A program made the translations under genes and the position numbers. From positions 62,001-126,000 of the forward strand of contig VWZW01006249.1 of the NCBI GenBank assembly GCA_013397115.1: a stretch of DNA of 64,000 nucleotides, given 5' to 3'. The number at the start of each line of letters is the position of its first letter. The first letter of the stretch is position 1. This document shows positions 1-15,500 of this stretch, piece after piece. The stretch comes from Edolisoma coerulescens. Its lineage: Eukaryota > Chordata > Aves > Passeriformes > Campephagidae. Below the pieces are notes generated by a model. The model ran no database searches. It worked only from the letters and a program-made list of their open reading frames with translations, and was not told the DNA's origin.

Positions 1-1319
1 AATTATTTAACAGCTATGAGGTGAAGAGCTATGAGATGGACTGACTGGACATCTCCAGGGATTATCCACCAAGGACCACTACAACCATCTGCTGGAGTTC
101 TTGTACCTAATGGTTCTGAAAACCTTCATTTGATGCAGAGATTTAGCTCCTGGTCAGCACTGTATAAGAAACACACCAAAAGTAATACAAAGGAGTTAAT
201 TTTAAGTCCCATCACTGTAAAGAAAGACACCTGTGAAAGTTTAAGCATGTCAGAAATCAGACTAGGGTTGGCAGGACCAGGATCTTTCCTCTTCTTTCCC
301 ATTTTCCAAATATCTGCCCTTATTGAAGAGCACAGCAGCTGAACTGTGAGTAGGTGGGGGCTTCCTCTCTCCTTCTGCAGACAGATTTTACTTGTCTAGA
401 AACTGATGTTGCTGTACTAGTGCTAAAATTCCTGTCTTTTCTAACTCAAAAGCACTGGAAGTCTGCTGTGCTGGACAGACATACTCATTTGAGGATGATC
501 TTAAAAAGAAAATGAAAGAGCTGTTTTGGGGAAAGAAAGAGCCGGCTGTCTGCACGAGGACAATCTCCACTGTGCAGTCCTGTGACAGGTGAGAGCCAAC
601 TCCATTTTGCCAGGTTAATTCCAAAAGCTCTGTTTATTTTCCCTCCATTTCTGGAGCTTGGGATCTAACACAAACCCTCTCTGTGGGGAAAAGTTGTGCT
701 TAAGTACTGTCTAACCGATTTTCCAGGATTTTCTCTACTGCACTTTAGCGTGGCTTTGTTTTGGTTTTTTTCCGTTATGAATTGTGTCTGACAGTTGGGG
801 AATACAGCGTCTCTCACTTTCAGGGAGGAATGCCTCGCTGCCCTTTCTCCAGCTCACAGCCAGCACCGAGGGGAAGGTGCATTTCCCGCTCTCCTGTCAA
901 TATATTGAGAGGGATCTGCCGCCTCTTGCCTAGCACAGGGCCAGGGATCTGCATGCTCAGAGACTAACCTGAGGTATGAGCCAGATAAACTATGAAATTT
1001 CACTATCTTTATCCTCAAGACAAACATGAAGCACATTCTGTGAGAATAATTGACTTTAAAGGCTTGTTAAAAAATCACACTTCCCAAAAGCTTTAAATGC
1101 CAGTTCAGTGAACTCCATTTTGATGCCTTTTTGCAACTCTCCTTCCCTAGGGATGTCTGTCTCTGTGCATCCTGAGCTATGCCCAAGACATTTCGCTCTG
1201 ATTCTGTTTGTTTTGTTATCTCCATTCATGTGTAGTATCTGTAAAATCAAACTGCAATAACTAGTAATTCACCTAACAAATTTTAATGAAAACTTCAGCT
1301 TTTATGGTTTCAATTATTT

Positions 1320-1351
1320 TAAAAAAAAAGAAAAGAAAAAAAAAAAAAAGC
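1320..1351. repeat. A-rich simple repeat
   Basis: A run of A interrupted by single G residues. It is low-complexity sequence with no flanking element recognised. Confidence 0.8.
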
Positions 1352-4300
1352 CAGTGTTCTCAGCTTCAAACTCACATCATCCCAGCTGACAGAAGAAACT
1401 GGTCTGTGTTCAAACCAGGCAGTGAAAAGGGGGCTACTTTAATTACAATGAAAGCCTGCTTGACCAGACATTTTCTAAGCTTTGCTGGGTCTTGAAGCAT
1501 CTGTTAGGAGTGGGAAGGAGCGTTGTGTGGTGCACAGTACGGCCACTTGGCAAATAACAGGAGATGTTAAAAACATGCCGGGGAAGTCTGAGGTAGGCCT
1601 GAGCTATAGCTTGCCATGGCTGGTCAGATGAGGGTGTGGCATTTTGCTGGGGTAAGACACAGATCACTTGCATTCTGTAAGTTATGATGACCAGATTAAA
1701 TTCCTAAGGTCTATCCATGTTCTCTGGTGATACAGATAGTTTGAAACTTCATTTCTGTAGACTGTCTTCTCTGTCTCAGTGTAATGTCAAATGGGCTCAG
1801 CTGCTGAGCTGTTAAAAATGGAGCGTGGTGTTCCTAGATTCTTGTCTTCAAGCTGGAAGTCAATAACGTAGAAAAAGGCACCAAATACTACAGCCTAAGA
1901 AAACTACATCAAAGAGTACAGTGGGTCAGGAAAGTGGTGATTCAGACTGTCCTGTACAAGACTGATAAGTAGAAAGGAAAGGGCTGTCACTGAAAGAAAT
2001 ACCAAAGTTTGGTACTTGGCTGAATGAGGTTTTGAACCATTTATTTTTTCCATTTTTGGGGTTGTTGAATGTTAATGCTCTGCAGGTAGAAGCTCAGGGA
2101 AAAATATTTTCAGTCAGACCCCTATGCAGATGCCTGATCTTGTCAGTTGTCTCTTGCGCTGACCCAGAGACTCAGTTTTGGGGAGATTTTCACTGAATAA
2201 TGGCCAAGGAGGGAGAAATATATGCAAGAGACATGTAACAAAGCAATCAACACTTCAGTCTTCCTGGGATTTCTTTCCTTTTGAGATGCAGTGGTAAACT
2301 GGAAAGGTACAAGCAAAAAAGAAAAAACCAATATTGCATACCTGCAGAATGGCTGGAGTGCAAGGAAGGGGTCAGCTACAGTTCACATGGGCCTTGCCAC
2401 CTGCACAAAATCATCACCCAAATTAGCCTGCCACCGTAAAGCAGTGGCTCCAGGTATCTGATGGCAGGAAATGGGAGAGCACCAAATCCCCAAACACAGA
2501 GCCATGTGGCATGGGAACCATGAATTTTAGCTACATTGGTTCAAGATTTGAATCCCCAGATCAGCTATGGATGTCCTCAATCTTACTGATGCCTGAAGGA
2601 TTTCTGGAAGATTTCCAAGTCATACAGCCTCCTGAGAAATTTGTTTGCATTTTCTCCTGTATGCAAATTGCCAAGGCAGCAATCCAGCAACACTAAAGTG
2701 CCTGTGATTATGGCATTGCCCTTTGATTCCTCATCTTGAGAGCAGGCAGCATCTTGAAAGATCAAATCCAGCCTGAGGACATATTAAGGATATTTGTTCT
2801 GAGAGAAGTTGCCCCCCAGAAATGGGGGAAAGGAAAATGCTCCCTGCACATTGTGACTGTAGAGCAGACAGGTAAACCCACACTACAGTAAAGCCTTCCA
2901 CTTGGACCTTCTTCTTTCAGCTCTCTCCCTGACCAGGCAGTGGAGTCCTGTCAAAGATCAAAGCAATCACATCTCTTCACTACTGGTTTATGCCCGTCTG
3001 GTTTTAACACTTCAGTTCCTCTTGGTCAAAACTCCAGTCCTTCCCCTGGTCATCTTCTGGCTGACAGCTCCACCACTTCTGAGCACCACTTCAGGACCCT
3101 CTTTTCCACAAAGGCTTTTGCCCCAGGGGCTGCTTCATGGACTCTTCACAACTTTTCTGCCAGCAGCGCCTGCTCTCCAGCCTCGGTGGCTGCTGAAGGC
3201 ATCAGAGCCGTGCCTGGGAGCGGTGCTATCAGTGCCTCGCCAGGACGCAGCAGGAAACGTCTGGCCTTCGCTCCACGACCATCTGCTAAAACCAGGCCTC
3301 CTCTGGCAGGAGTCCAACACGAAGTAAACAGAGTTTCACAGCCAGATTTCAAACAGCAAAATAACTGAGAAATATGGCTCGCTGCTTCTGGTTTTCAAAT
3401 TCAAAACACTGAAGTCCCTAGAAGCAAAAATCCTTTATGGATCCTAAGACCTCCTGGTTGCCAAATGGATCCATTGCAGCTAACACTATGGAGAAAGTGC
3501 AGTGATGTAGCAATTTTAGTTAGTTACACCTAATTAGTTCAATTTATGCATTTGGTAATTTTTAAGATGATTTCTTTTTCAAGATCAGAGATGGAGAAAA
3601 ATAAATTTGTTAAACTGCAGATCTCAGCTTGAAATATTTGTATGGGTAACAGTACAGATAGAAGAATTCTGAATCTTGCTACTGTACAATATTTTTCATG
3701 GTATAGGAGAGAGAGAAGGATTCAATGAAGTGTGAAAGATTTTTTAAAAGAACAGATTGCCATGTCTTTTAAAATAGGTCAAGTTTTTGGCCTAGTTTCC
3801 TTTAGAGTATCCCTTAAAGCAATGGGGTTGGAATATCCATGATAGTGCCATTGCTTTTTTTGTTTTTAGCCACGTCTATGTGTGGCTCTAGTTGTAAGGC
3901 AGAAATGTTCCAGTGTAAAACTACGATGGCAAAGACCACGTGTCTCCAGGAGTATTTGTGAACAAGTTACACTGAACAATAAAATCTCAGCAGTGGCTGC
4001 ATTTCATCCTTATGCGTAATGTTATTCTGAAACAAGTGACTGAGAAAAAACAAACTATTAAATAGGGTCATGGCTAGTGAAGCCAAAACGTGCAGACACA
4101 AATCCTGTCAAACCTAATCTATTAACTCTCCAAATTTCAGGAGGGTTTGCACCACTGTTTGCTTTCCATCTTTATATTGATTAAATCAATTGATTAACTT
4201 GATTTAAGTAGAAAGGAGAACTATAATAATGACAGGTAGACTGAAGATACAAAGATAGCACTTGTAAGAACAAACCAAGGCCACCTATGTTGAAAGGAGA

Positions 4301-7300
4301 TAAAATACAACAGTCAGCTGTCAAAACAAAAAGAATCTGTATGTGTACATTTAAATTCTGAAAAAGGATGTTCACGATATTTAAAGAGGGAGGAAATTCT
4401 GCAAGCAATATTAATTAATATAGAATAAATACCATCTGTCTTCTTTGTACAGAGCAGTCTGGTGCGTATTTTTATGGCTGCATCTTTGCTCTATGAACAT
4501 AACAGGTATAATACACATGTACTTATTATGTTACATAGACTTAATTATTCCACATAATACACATACCAGTAATTGCAGTTGGCCTTAGTGCAGCTATATG
4601 GAGTGAGGCAGGACATGAGGAGGATTTCCTCCACCACAGAGGCCTGGAAAAAGGCCAGGTACAAATCAAGAGTAGTTGTGTTTGGAGACTACAAGGACAG
4701 GACTTGTGACTTTACCTGCTCTCCCCTGAGGCTGAGATGGGTGCTCAGCACATCCCTACTAAGATGCAGGTTCTTCTCCCCACTAAGCTGATCCATAATG
4801 GACAGTGCCCTTCAGGCACCGCCCTTTAGAATGCACCTTGTTGTGGTGAAACTCCGGATTAACCTATTGCACAGCCAATAGTAAACATCAGTTGGCTTAC
4901 AGTGTTGTACAGCAATAAACACACTGAAGAGCTTGTCAGTGCACACTTCGGGAAAGAAGTACAGTCTGGAACATCAGGGCCTGTGCACACACTTGGAATA
5001 CAAATTTTTTGCAGGCTGTATACTTCATTATGAAAACTGTGATTCCAGTTAAGCTGTGAGTGAAGGCAATGCAAAGGCTTGTCAGGCATTCGTCTCATTA
5101 TAGCGTGGAAAAATAAATCAGCCTTTAACAATGGAGACAGTTTTAAGAATACCTTTCTTTTAATGATTATCATTATTTTGCACTGAGATTTGTAGTCGCA
5201 ACCACCAACATGAGAGGAACCTTTGTTTTGTACCTGATCCTACGCTACATCCTTTGCTGAGCAAAGGAGTGAGTTGTTACACATATGCCTTTGTGTGCAC
5301 AGTTTGTGACACAAAAAGGCTCAAGAAGGGGAAAGAGGAACTTTCTCTTAGCAGAATATCACAAAATGCAGGAAGAGTCTGAGAGCTCCTAAGGATTCTG
5401 ACTTGTGAACAACTCTTTTTCACATACTACTCCCACTACTTCCTGCGAGACAAGAATATTACACACACAGGTTTGGTCTGAGTTTTCACATTGGCAGTTC
5501 CTCCCAATGCTGTTCATATATCAAAATCACTTGCACTTCATAAGAAAGCATAAATTCTTCCAATAATAATTCTAAGAATATTATTTTTGTCTGCTACACT
5601 TTAAATGATTGACAAAGATGCTGGGCAGATTTGTGATGCATTTGATATGGAGCAGGAAAATGTTAGTGACTCTGAAATGATTGCACTTCCAATGGCTGGC
5701 AAAGACTTATCTTGAAAAGAATCTCACTGAAAAGTTTTCCTCAGCATGAATATATGATTGCAGAATTACCCAGTAAGGAGTGGTGGACTAAATCTCATTA
5801 ATTTATAATTTGAATCAAGGTGGGAAAAAATAATATTATCTATTTGCATGAATTTATAAGCTTCACACAGAGTTTTACTCACCAGCATAGAGCTCAGTGG
5901 AGCACAGACATGATATTCCCTTATCAGGGTGAAATATAAGAAATGAAAGATGGTTTATTTAGGATACTGTACAAAGGTCCAGATTCTTAATGCCTTCATC
6001 TGCTTTTATAAAGCACTGTGGGGTCCTGATGTCAGCAGCACATTCAGATTCCAGGTGCAAAACAGAAGCTGTGAGTGGAATGCCTATTCTGTGAAACATG
6101 CAGAATAATTACACGGCATGCTAAAGTAAGGGAACTGGCTCAGCTCTCTGAAGGATGGGACTTTATTCTGCTGGGCTAAAGCAATCTTCTGTGGGGTTGC
6201 AGCCAAGAACATTGAAAAGAAAATGTTGTTCATAATCCATCTGGCTGAAATCTTATACTTATCCTGTCTAAGCACTAGATGTAGCTCAGAGCCAAAATTA
6301 GGCTATTGAGAGAGGTACCAGTGAGATGGGGATGAAGGCAGAAAGCTGTTGAGAGAACCCAGTCCCTGGGCAGATAACCTGTGAACAGGGTGAGAGGAAA
6401 AGGCTGGGGAGCAGCTCCCACGTCAGATGAGCACGGCAGTGAGTCAGCAGCGGTGGTTATGGTCTTCTCAGTACCCATGGTCTTAACTGTGCTTGGGTTG
6501 GATGCTCAACCCAGCAAGAAACCCAGTATCAAATCAGTTTAGATAAGAGAATGGCATCCTTTATCAAGATGCTTTATCAATGTCTTAATTAGTTGAACGG
6601 TTCTGTATCACTACTCTTACAAATCAATACCACATACGGCCCAGAGACAGCTGTTCCCACACTATCAGGTTTCCAACACTGCTCTAACAATTCAAAAGAA
6701 AAAAGAAAAAAAGGTATGAATTTCAATACAAGAAGCACTTAATGTCCTCTGCTGTTTTTAAGGGAACCTAAGAGATGACTCATGTATTTAAATAAATTTT
6801 TAAGAAATATGTATGAAATTATGGAAATTTACATTAAAAGCTGCCACTTTACAACTGGTATGATCTGGCGATAGGAGGAAAGTGTGGAGCTTATAATTAA
6901 TAAAATACTGGACTTTACTATTTGGGATAGTGCTCAAGATTTTTCAGCATTTTTAATCTGAATTTCTAGCGGAGTGGCTCAGTTTACAAACCAGTACACT
7001 TTGCAGCTGGATCTTTTATACCACTATGCAAAGAGTAAAATAAATAAATTGGTAGGTCACCTTCCTAACTTGATTTTCCTGACACAAATAATTTTCTTTC
7101 CTTCATGAAGCAAGGAACAAATCTCTTTCAGCATTAAGAAGAAATGACATAGGAGCAGCTTTCCCTCTGCTCATTTGCTTTGAGAATGAACTGATCACAT
7201 TTTGTTCATAAGAATTTCCCGTGTTGGGGCATTTCTCCATTCACTTCTTTTCTTAGTTTCCCCCCTTTCAGTTTTTCAAAAGCCCTCTCCTCAAATTCTA

Positions 7301-9498
7301 GCAGAACCCAAGCTCAAAAATTCCAACCGCAGTTTTAGAATATTGCTATTTACACAATGTTGTAATGGCCAATTAGCCAAGTGTGACATCAGCCCAGGAG
7401 TAAGGCTTGTCTCAGATGCAGGCTGTGTTCTGTTCACATGCAGGAGGTAGGAGAAATACTGTTTAGTCCTTTTATTAACTTAGCAGGCACCCAACTTAGA
7501 GCTGTGCCTGTTCAGGCGTCTAAAAACAGTTTGCACTGGCTGTGCCCTCTGGCTTCCTGGCAGGGCTACTCCCATAGCAGTAACTTGATATATTCACTCA
7601 TGGTCACCATAACACCAGCCAAGCACATGGAAAGAAGAGCATCTTTAGAAAATACTTCAACGGGTTAAAAAAACCAGCAGGTCTCAGCTACCAAAGCCAT
7701 GTCTGGGATTCTTCCCTCTGCAACACAGAGAGGGGGCTCGGTACCTTCTGGCTGTTTGCTGCCTGAAGAGGAAAAGGATGATTGTGCAGATGGCAAGTTT
7801 GTGCACAGAAAATCTGCTTTCAGAATTGCAGCAATTGACTAGCTTGAGTTGCTTTATTCCTCCAGCACCAAGGTAAGGGAGGGGGTAGAAAGGTATCAGC
7901 TAATGGCACACAGTTTGATTAACTACATGTTACAGGCCCAGATTCTGCCCTCACTGTGCTGGTGCAGCTTAGAGCAGGTGATGCAGTTGCACAGCCATGC
8001 CAGAGCACAAACATTGTCATAGCACAGTTACAGAGCTTTATTACTAGTAATTTAACTGTCCAAAAGGAAACAAGATACTGTTTTATATTGCCTGGTAGGT
8101 GGTTAGAAAAGATTATGTTTTTAACCTTATCCACAGTGTATTTAATCTCAAATTACAGATGCAGATATAGAACACACTGGTGTTACTTTTAAACATTGCA
8201 GACCTGCATCTCTGTAAGAGAGTGGGGTTTTTTTCTGATTTTGTTTTCATTTTGAGGGATTTCTTGAATAGAAATTTCAACAATCACAGCACACAGTTGT
8301 CTGTTGCAAAAAATACTATTCTGCTTTTCAGCAATTTCCTCTCTTTCTGAAAGCATAGACAAATTAATGAAGGATAATCATAGCTTAGTCATAAAAACAA
8401 TCTGTCAATATTTACATGGTGCTCTTTCATTTCGTGGTCTTTCTTTGCTGGTTTGATACTTCAGCAAAGCCCAGTACACATCACCAAGCCCTGGATCTAA
8501 TAACTTGGGAAGATGGTATTTTGAGATGCATTTGTATCAGCAAGACAAAGTCCAAAGGGAGTGAGGAGCAGTGTCCTCAGCATGGTTCAAAATAATTGCT
8601 GAATGAGAGGTCAGGATACAACAGGATGAAAAAAAATGCAAAGGAAAATAAAGCAGGCAGCCAGAATGCAACTGGTGAGTCTGGTGAGTGGAGCTGCTGT
8701 GTGCAGCAATGAGAAGGCCTGTGGGTGCACTGGCAACTTCCTCAGACACTGACTGTAAAACTTTAAATTGATTTATACTTCTTTTCAAAAAAGATGCAGC
8801 TAATACATAGCTATGTCAGGTCCATTTTAAACTCTTCTGCTCATCTGGGGTTTTGATATCACTCTTTAGGGGCCTAAAGAAATTCTCCTGAGAAAGAAAA
8901 GAATTGGGCCTTAAAAACTCCCAGCTGCAACAGCTGGTGCCACAGGCACCGTCTGGAAGAAGAGCAGTTCAAGAGCTATCAGATGGCTTTTCCACCTCAC
9001 TGGCCTTACAGCTTCATAGTTCTCACTTATTAGGGATCAAACACAGATATTGCTAGCTATTTGAGCATGACTTCTCAGACCAGAAGTGGGGGCTTTCAGT
9101 GCGGCAGGAGCAGGCCCACTGCTTTAGCAGGGCACTGAGGTGAGGCGAGTGAACGCTCAGACTCTTTTTCGTGGCAAGTACGTGAGCACTGCTGCTGCTT
9201 CTGAAACCCAGCTGCTGCAGTATTGCAAAGGATAACTCAGAGCAAGTATGAAACCAAAAGTACTGCCACACAGACACAGCATATTTCTTTCAGAAGGTTT
9301 TTACCCAGAAGTATGATTGTTAGCTATAAAAGTCTTCCTCATTCATGCTTTTTGGTTTTAGTTGGGGTTTTTTTTCCATCATTCATGCAAACCTGCTGCT
9401 TGGGGACCCAGCAAATAAATTTTATACGTGGAACAGCTTTATCACAACTGATTAAATGAACATCCTCTTTCTTTCTTCACACTGAAAATACCTCTTAA

Positions 9499-9533
9499 GA
9501 GGTATTTAAGATTTAAGATTTTAAGATTTTTAC
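9499..9533. repeat. Short tandem TTTAAGA-type repeat
   Basis: Three to four imperfect copies of a 7-9 base TTTAAGAT unit in tandem. It is probably a microsatellite seed. Confidence 0.6.
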
Positions 9534-12500
9534 AATTACTGGGGCTGGCAATAGTGCACAGTCAAGAGAAGGCTCCTGGAACACAGCATGATGGGGGTGC
9601 TTTCAGGGGCAGCATACCTGAATTCACTTCCTGAACTGGTGTCTGAATCCTCCAGTTCAGGAGACAAAAATATGACACACAGCTTCCTAGATCCCATAAA
9701 TGGTTCCAAATAGTTTGTTTTCCAAATATTTCCAAGTGGTTTGCTTATTTTGAATTTCTGAGACGCTTACGGATGACACAATCTTAGCATCAAATTATTG
9801 CCAAGTGTGCACAAGCCTCTTCCCAGAAGATCTGGCCCGGGGGTGAATAATGTACTGGGTGCATTTGCAACACAATTACAAGGCAGAGCACAGAGCATGC
9901 ATTGCCCTGCTCTGCAGTTTGCCTCAATTCAGACACTCTCACTTGAGCTACTCGGGTAGAAGAAGCGGCTTTACAATTTTTCCCACAGTACACTTCCCTC
10001 CTAAAAATCTCCCACACAAGCATTCTTACTCCTGCAGCCCCACCAGTGCTAGTGCGTGTGGGAGGGCTGGCATTTTTGGTACAAGAACATTTGGACCCTC
10101 TCTACAGTGTCTGCTCTGCTCCCTTGAATACATTTGCACTTAATCAGAGCAACGTATGACAAAGGGTGGTCTGCTGTGAAAGGTACCCAGTGCACTTGGA
10201 CTTAATATCCCCTCATTTCATGTGGATAATGATGCTCTTTCTTCACCCCAGATTCTCTCTTTTCCTCAAAACTGCTGAGCAAGAAAGACTGGAAGTTCTA
10301 TCTGAGGAAACTGAAAACAATAAAAGCTCTGGTCTACTTAGAAAAAGTGCTGTAAGAGAGCCAGGCTCTCTATTATTATACTGTCCAATATATTGTAATA
10401 AAACATTATTAAAATTGAAGCAGTTGAGTTCATTTTCAGATAGATGATGTGCGGAGATAAATGTTTTTCAGATTATTCTCATTAGTATTTTCACATATGT
10501 TATACTGGTTTTCATATAAACATTGTATGATCTTATGTGGTATGTAGTCAAATAGCTGGAATCCATTAAAAGCATGCTCCAGCTGTGCAATCACTGTCCT
10601 CACAAAGACACATTTTTTACATGTGGTTAATGCCAGAAAGAATCTACAGCTTCAATTATGAGAACATCAAAATACGTTGTTTGTTGCAGAAAAAAAGCAT
10701 TTGCGGCAATTTAAAATATCCAGTCAACACCACACTGCTAAATCTAGATAATAGAAATCCCAGAGAAATTTGAGCCAAATCTGTCTGGATTATAGCCGTG
10801 GGATTATCTGAATGCTAAATTACTGTATATGTTTAACTCACAAACATGAGCACAGACAGTATGGGAATATGGATGACTATGCAGATCGCAATAAAACCCA
10901 TCCCCAAGGGACTTTTTCATACACTAGGTAAACAACCCCTCTCAATTTATCAAGCATTCTGGATTGAATTAATGCTGTCATTTACTTTGCTGTTGCTGTG
11001 TAGAGGAATATGGTTTAATGTGAACAGAAAGCATTAGAAAAATAGCACTAGAAAAATAACAAAGGTTTTCTCTGTGCACCCTTCACAACACAGAGAGTAC
11101 AGGAATATTAATTGGCTGCTGTGTTTGTATAACTGAATTAAAGAAAATACAACTATTGTTTAGTCTATAATCAGAAAACCAAATTATATGCAATATTGAA
11201 AGAAAAGATTAATCCTGACTGTCTTATTAAACCTTCCTTTCCCCTCCCCCCTTGTTTACACTCCAGTGTTTCTGGCTTTCTAAGGATAAACAGTGAATGA
11301 ACCTGGACTGACCTGACACACAGCATCTCTCAAACTTTCCCCCTGGATGATTCACACATATGTGAGCTGGGACCAAAAAAAGCAAAGAGGAAAAAGGCAG
11401 GGTACTGTACAGGCTGAGCAAATTTGGAAGAGGAGAGACTGTCCAAGTGTGCCATGCCCAAGACCCTCCTCCACTGCAAGTGCACAGCTACTCATTACAA
11501 ACACACATTCCTTCCCTTGCCAGTTTAGCTCGGTTTGACAACTGCAAGTGAAATTAGCTCCAGTCCTGTTCACGCGGGAATTATTGTCATCCTTATTAAT
11601 CTACCCCCAAACAGTAGTTTTTATTGCTCCCTGGTGCTTTATTTGCTATTTTGTGTGGCCATGCTGTGTGCCAACGCATGGCGCAGCTCCGTGGTACGGG
11701 AAGCAGTCGGGAGGGCTTTCCCGGGGAAGAAGGCTAGACAGTAATTGCTGCTTCCTGTGAACAGCTACCAGCTGATGTAGATATGGCCACTTTCATTTCC
11801 CTCTTTCTCATTCAAATAATATTTGTAGCTCTGTAAACAGATTAAATATAATTTTGGATCCTGGGAAACCATCAATGTAATCCTTTGGCCAAAGTACAAA
11901 CAAACAAACAGATCAGTCTCAGCCAGGGAGTTCAGCTGAATCCAGATTTTAAGATACATAGTTTTCGGCAGAAAACAAATTCTGATAAGTCACGAAAACC
12001 TTGCTTTTTTACTGAGAAAGAGGGATTATTATGAATAAATGCCATGGAAATTTGGGCATGTTAGCTGTTATTGTCAAACCGTGCGCATGTGCCAACACAT
12101 CGCAATGTCAGCACTCTCTGGTGTTTGAGATAATGAAACGCCCGTTCCATTCTTCAGTTTTTCTCCCTCTACCAAAGGAGCAATTTCTCACTATTTCTGC
12201 CACTATTTTGTCTGCTTTAGTGATGAATGTCTGAACACCAGCTGACCTACAACACAAAAGTTTGGTTGTTACATGAACTGTCTGTGGACTAAAGCTCTCA
12301 TGAAGCTGAACCAGCGGTGGCAACAATGAGATATTTTAAGAGTAAAAGCTTAAAGTCACCTAGACACAAATATCACAGCATGACTGCAAAGCTGAATTAA
12401 TGAGCTCGGGTCTACCCTGTCTCAGTGACTGCAATATGCATTGCAAAGACTCCAGATCACACAGCACCAATCCCAAAGTGGGTCTCTGCATCTTAGTCTC

Positions 12501-15500
12501 CGCCACAAAAATTATATACAGAATAGAAAAACTCGACAAATAGGTAAGGCAAGTGAAGGAGTGCAGGTAGAAAACAGCTAACATAAACACTTTTTTACAA
12601 ATCGAGCTAAACTCATGTAAAAAAGTAAATTCTAAAAGAACTTGGAAAGAGACAGTGCTGTTTCATACCATGTTACTAACTCAAAGGATAAATAATTTGA
12701 CAAACTGAAACATTAGGAACAGATTTAAAGTAAAAGAAGAAATATTTTTAAATTTCAAACAGTACAGCATAGCCATAGTTAAAACAATAAAATAGGGTGC
12801 CTCATATTACTTGCAGGAACTAGATATGCTTCTCACATCTCTTACATATTCATTACGAAATTTGTTCTACTGTAGCCCAGACACAATTCAAACTATTCCC
12901 TCTGCCAGGAGAAACCAAACTTTAAAGGCAAATATTAACTCAACTAGCATGGCTTTCTGGAAAAATAAATATATTTTGATTAGCATGAGCAGTATTTCAG
13001 AAGATGAATCAATTTCCAGTCAAAAAGAGATGAAACAAATCTGATTCAGCAACCTAGTTAGGTAACAGCTCACATGCTTATTACTATATACAAGCTTAAC
13101 CATTTTCCTGAAACAGAGATCCAATATTAGAATGAATCTCCAACAAAACTCAAATCTTTGTTAGATGAGATCTACAAAAATATTATGCAAATAGGGAAAA
13201 ATATGTTTTCAGGTTTACACAAGTATTTCTTTCTTCAGCATAGCCCCTTCAGGTGGACAACTGCCCTTGTCAGTCGGGTAGCTTTGTAAAACTCCACTGC
13301 CACAAACCTGGGCGCTGCTCTGTGAAACGCTGAATGCTCAGGCACACAAGTGGCCAGCACTTATCAAAAAGTTGTTCAATACAGCCCAGAAAAGAGGAAG
13401 TTAGTTTTCATTTCCTGTTGGACAGCTGACCACATAAGGGAAAACATAATTATACATAGCATGGAATAACATTACGTGCAGCTTCATGGTTAATGTCAAC
13501 ACAGTCGGCAAGGCTGGAAAATAAACTACAGCCTTGGAGGTGGTTTCTCTCCTACAGGCCAGCACTTGGGTCACGGTGCCAGAGGAGCACAGAGAAAGGA
13601 TGCATGATTGCTGTTCATGCTGTACTGACTTCAAAATTAAAAAGGAAAAATGAACTTATTTTTCACTGCCATTACCTGCTTCTTTCCTCTTTCACAAGCA
13701 ATACATTACAAAGATTTTTGAAGTCCTTAATTTTCCAGTGAGTGTTATCCAGGTTAAGTGATTTTTTCTCTTCATGTGCTTGATTCAAAAGAGTCATCAG
13801 GCAAACCTCCACTAACTCTGCTCATTGCTACTCACAACTTGTGTGCTCGACTCCTAACAGCTCTCTCTTTGCTGTCCCAGCCTGGCTTTGGAGATCCTTT
13901 CTTTAGATCATTCACCAAGGCTAAATGAGCTCTGACAACCCTTTCTGGGGATCTGTTTTCCTTTTGCTCAGTTCGTGTGATCTCTAGCATCATCTCCCAA
14001 ATCAGCCAGAGAAAGTTCCTTCTCTGATTTCCTCTGCACATGGGACAGACAGTATGGTAATGTGCCTCAGGCCAGTGAATGGAGCAGAAGAACACAGGGG
14101 TTACTCAGGCCTGCTGCAGAGTTGCTAGACAGCAAGAGAACAGAAACCAGGGATGCTGTGAGCAAGCCCCCGAGAGTCTGATACTGTCTCAGAAACTCCT
14201 CTACTAGACTGGGTTGTTACAAAACATTAGATTATTTTATTATATTCAGTATCTCCTTAACCTGATTTTAGTTTAAAACTACTCCACTTCTACTTGAACT
14301 AACTAATCTTCTAATATTTAAAAAGAGGGGAAAGATTAATTAATAGACTTCAGCAACTTTCCATGACCAGCATCACACTTTTAACACGTTACTTTTAACT
14401 AGATAGTTCCTAGGAAAAGTCTTGATTGTTGCCACTGAATGCATTAAAATTCATGTCAGAGATAATGACTTCCTCTATAAACAGTGCCTTTACAGTGGGT
14501 GCAGTAGCTTTTCATGCTTCACAGTATCAGCTGTGTGGGTTTTTAGTGCACTTTTGGACTAATTTTGCATTAAGGCTATCTTCTGCTACATAGCTGTTAG
14601 TTCAGCCTGGTTAAGAAATGATAGGAAGTGATCCTTACAGAAGTGAAATCATCATTCTGGAGGTATCAGTTTATGACAATCTCAGTCCAGAATTCATAAT
14701 TTTAAGTTTTAATTCTACTTAAGTATCTTTTAAGACTCAATTTACAATGAAAAGAAGTACAAAGAATTATGCTTATAACCAGAGCTGTTTAACATGCATA
14801 AAACAAATTATTAAATGTAACTTTACACTTAAGTGTCAAATTTTCTATTTATTGATACCAGCAATAATTTTACAATTAATATTTTCACTCTTCAAGGTAT
14901 CTCTTTACAGTAAGAATTCAACTTTTATAGCAAACATTTGCTTTTATCTCTACATTCCACTTGCTGCTTCTTATGCAATGGCATGATCTTGCAAAATCTG
15001 AGCTGCCAACACTGAAGAAAAACGTCCAAATCTAAGTAAACAAAACAGCTGTTCCAATGGCTCTTTTTCTTTTCATCAGGTTTTAGGGAAAAGAACCCAC
15101 AACCTAGTCTTTGAACTTCAACAACTTTGGAGTGCTCTTTTTACTCAGGACAGCAAAAAGTGTAAGAGCTGAATTCATTCAAAATTAACTTCAGCCAGTG
15201 TTTGATTCTTTCCTACCTTCTTAACTAAAGGTTCAAAACATTTGAACACAGACATTCACTTAATAATGCCAATAAACCAGCTGACAATAAATTTTAAAGG
15301 ATTGAAGTGTCATTTATCTGTCACTACAACGCTTGTATATCTGTCCTATAACACTCAATGAATAGACAACACCTAAATCAAGCAGGGATTAATCTTTGTT
15401 TAAAAAAGAAAACAGTAAGGAGTGATGGGATGGAAACAAGGGAATTTTCCCATTTTATTTGCATATGCAACTAATACATTTTGTATTTACATACTTGTTT

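Noticed and set aside
2902..3368. Two overlapping + frames of 141 and 142 codons
   Set aside because: The frames overlap each other and - strand frames in a GC-richer patch. Neither has a recognisable domain, and no paired splice sites or promoter are evident.
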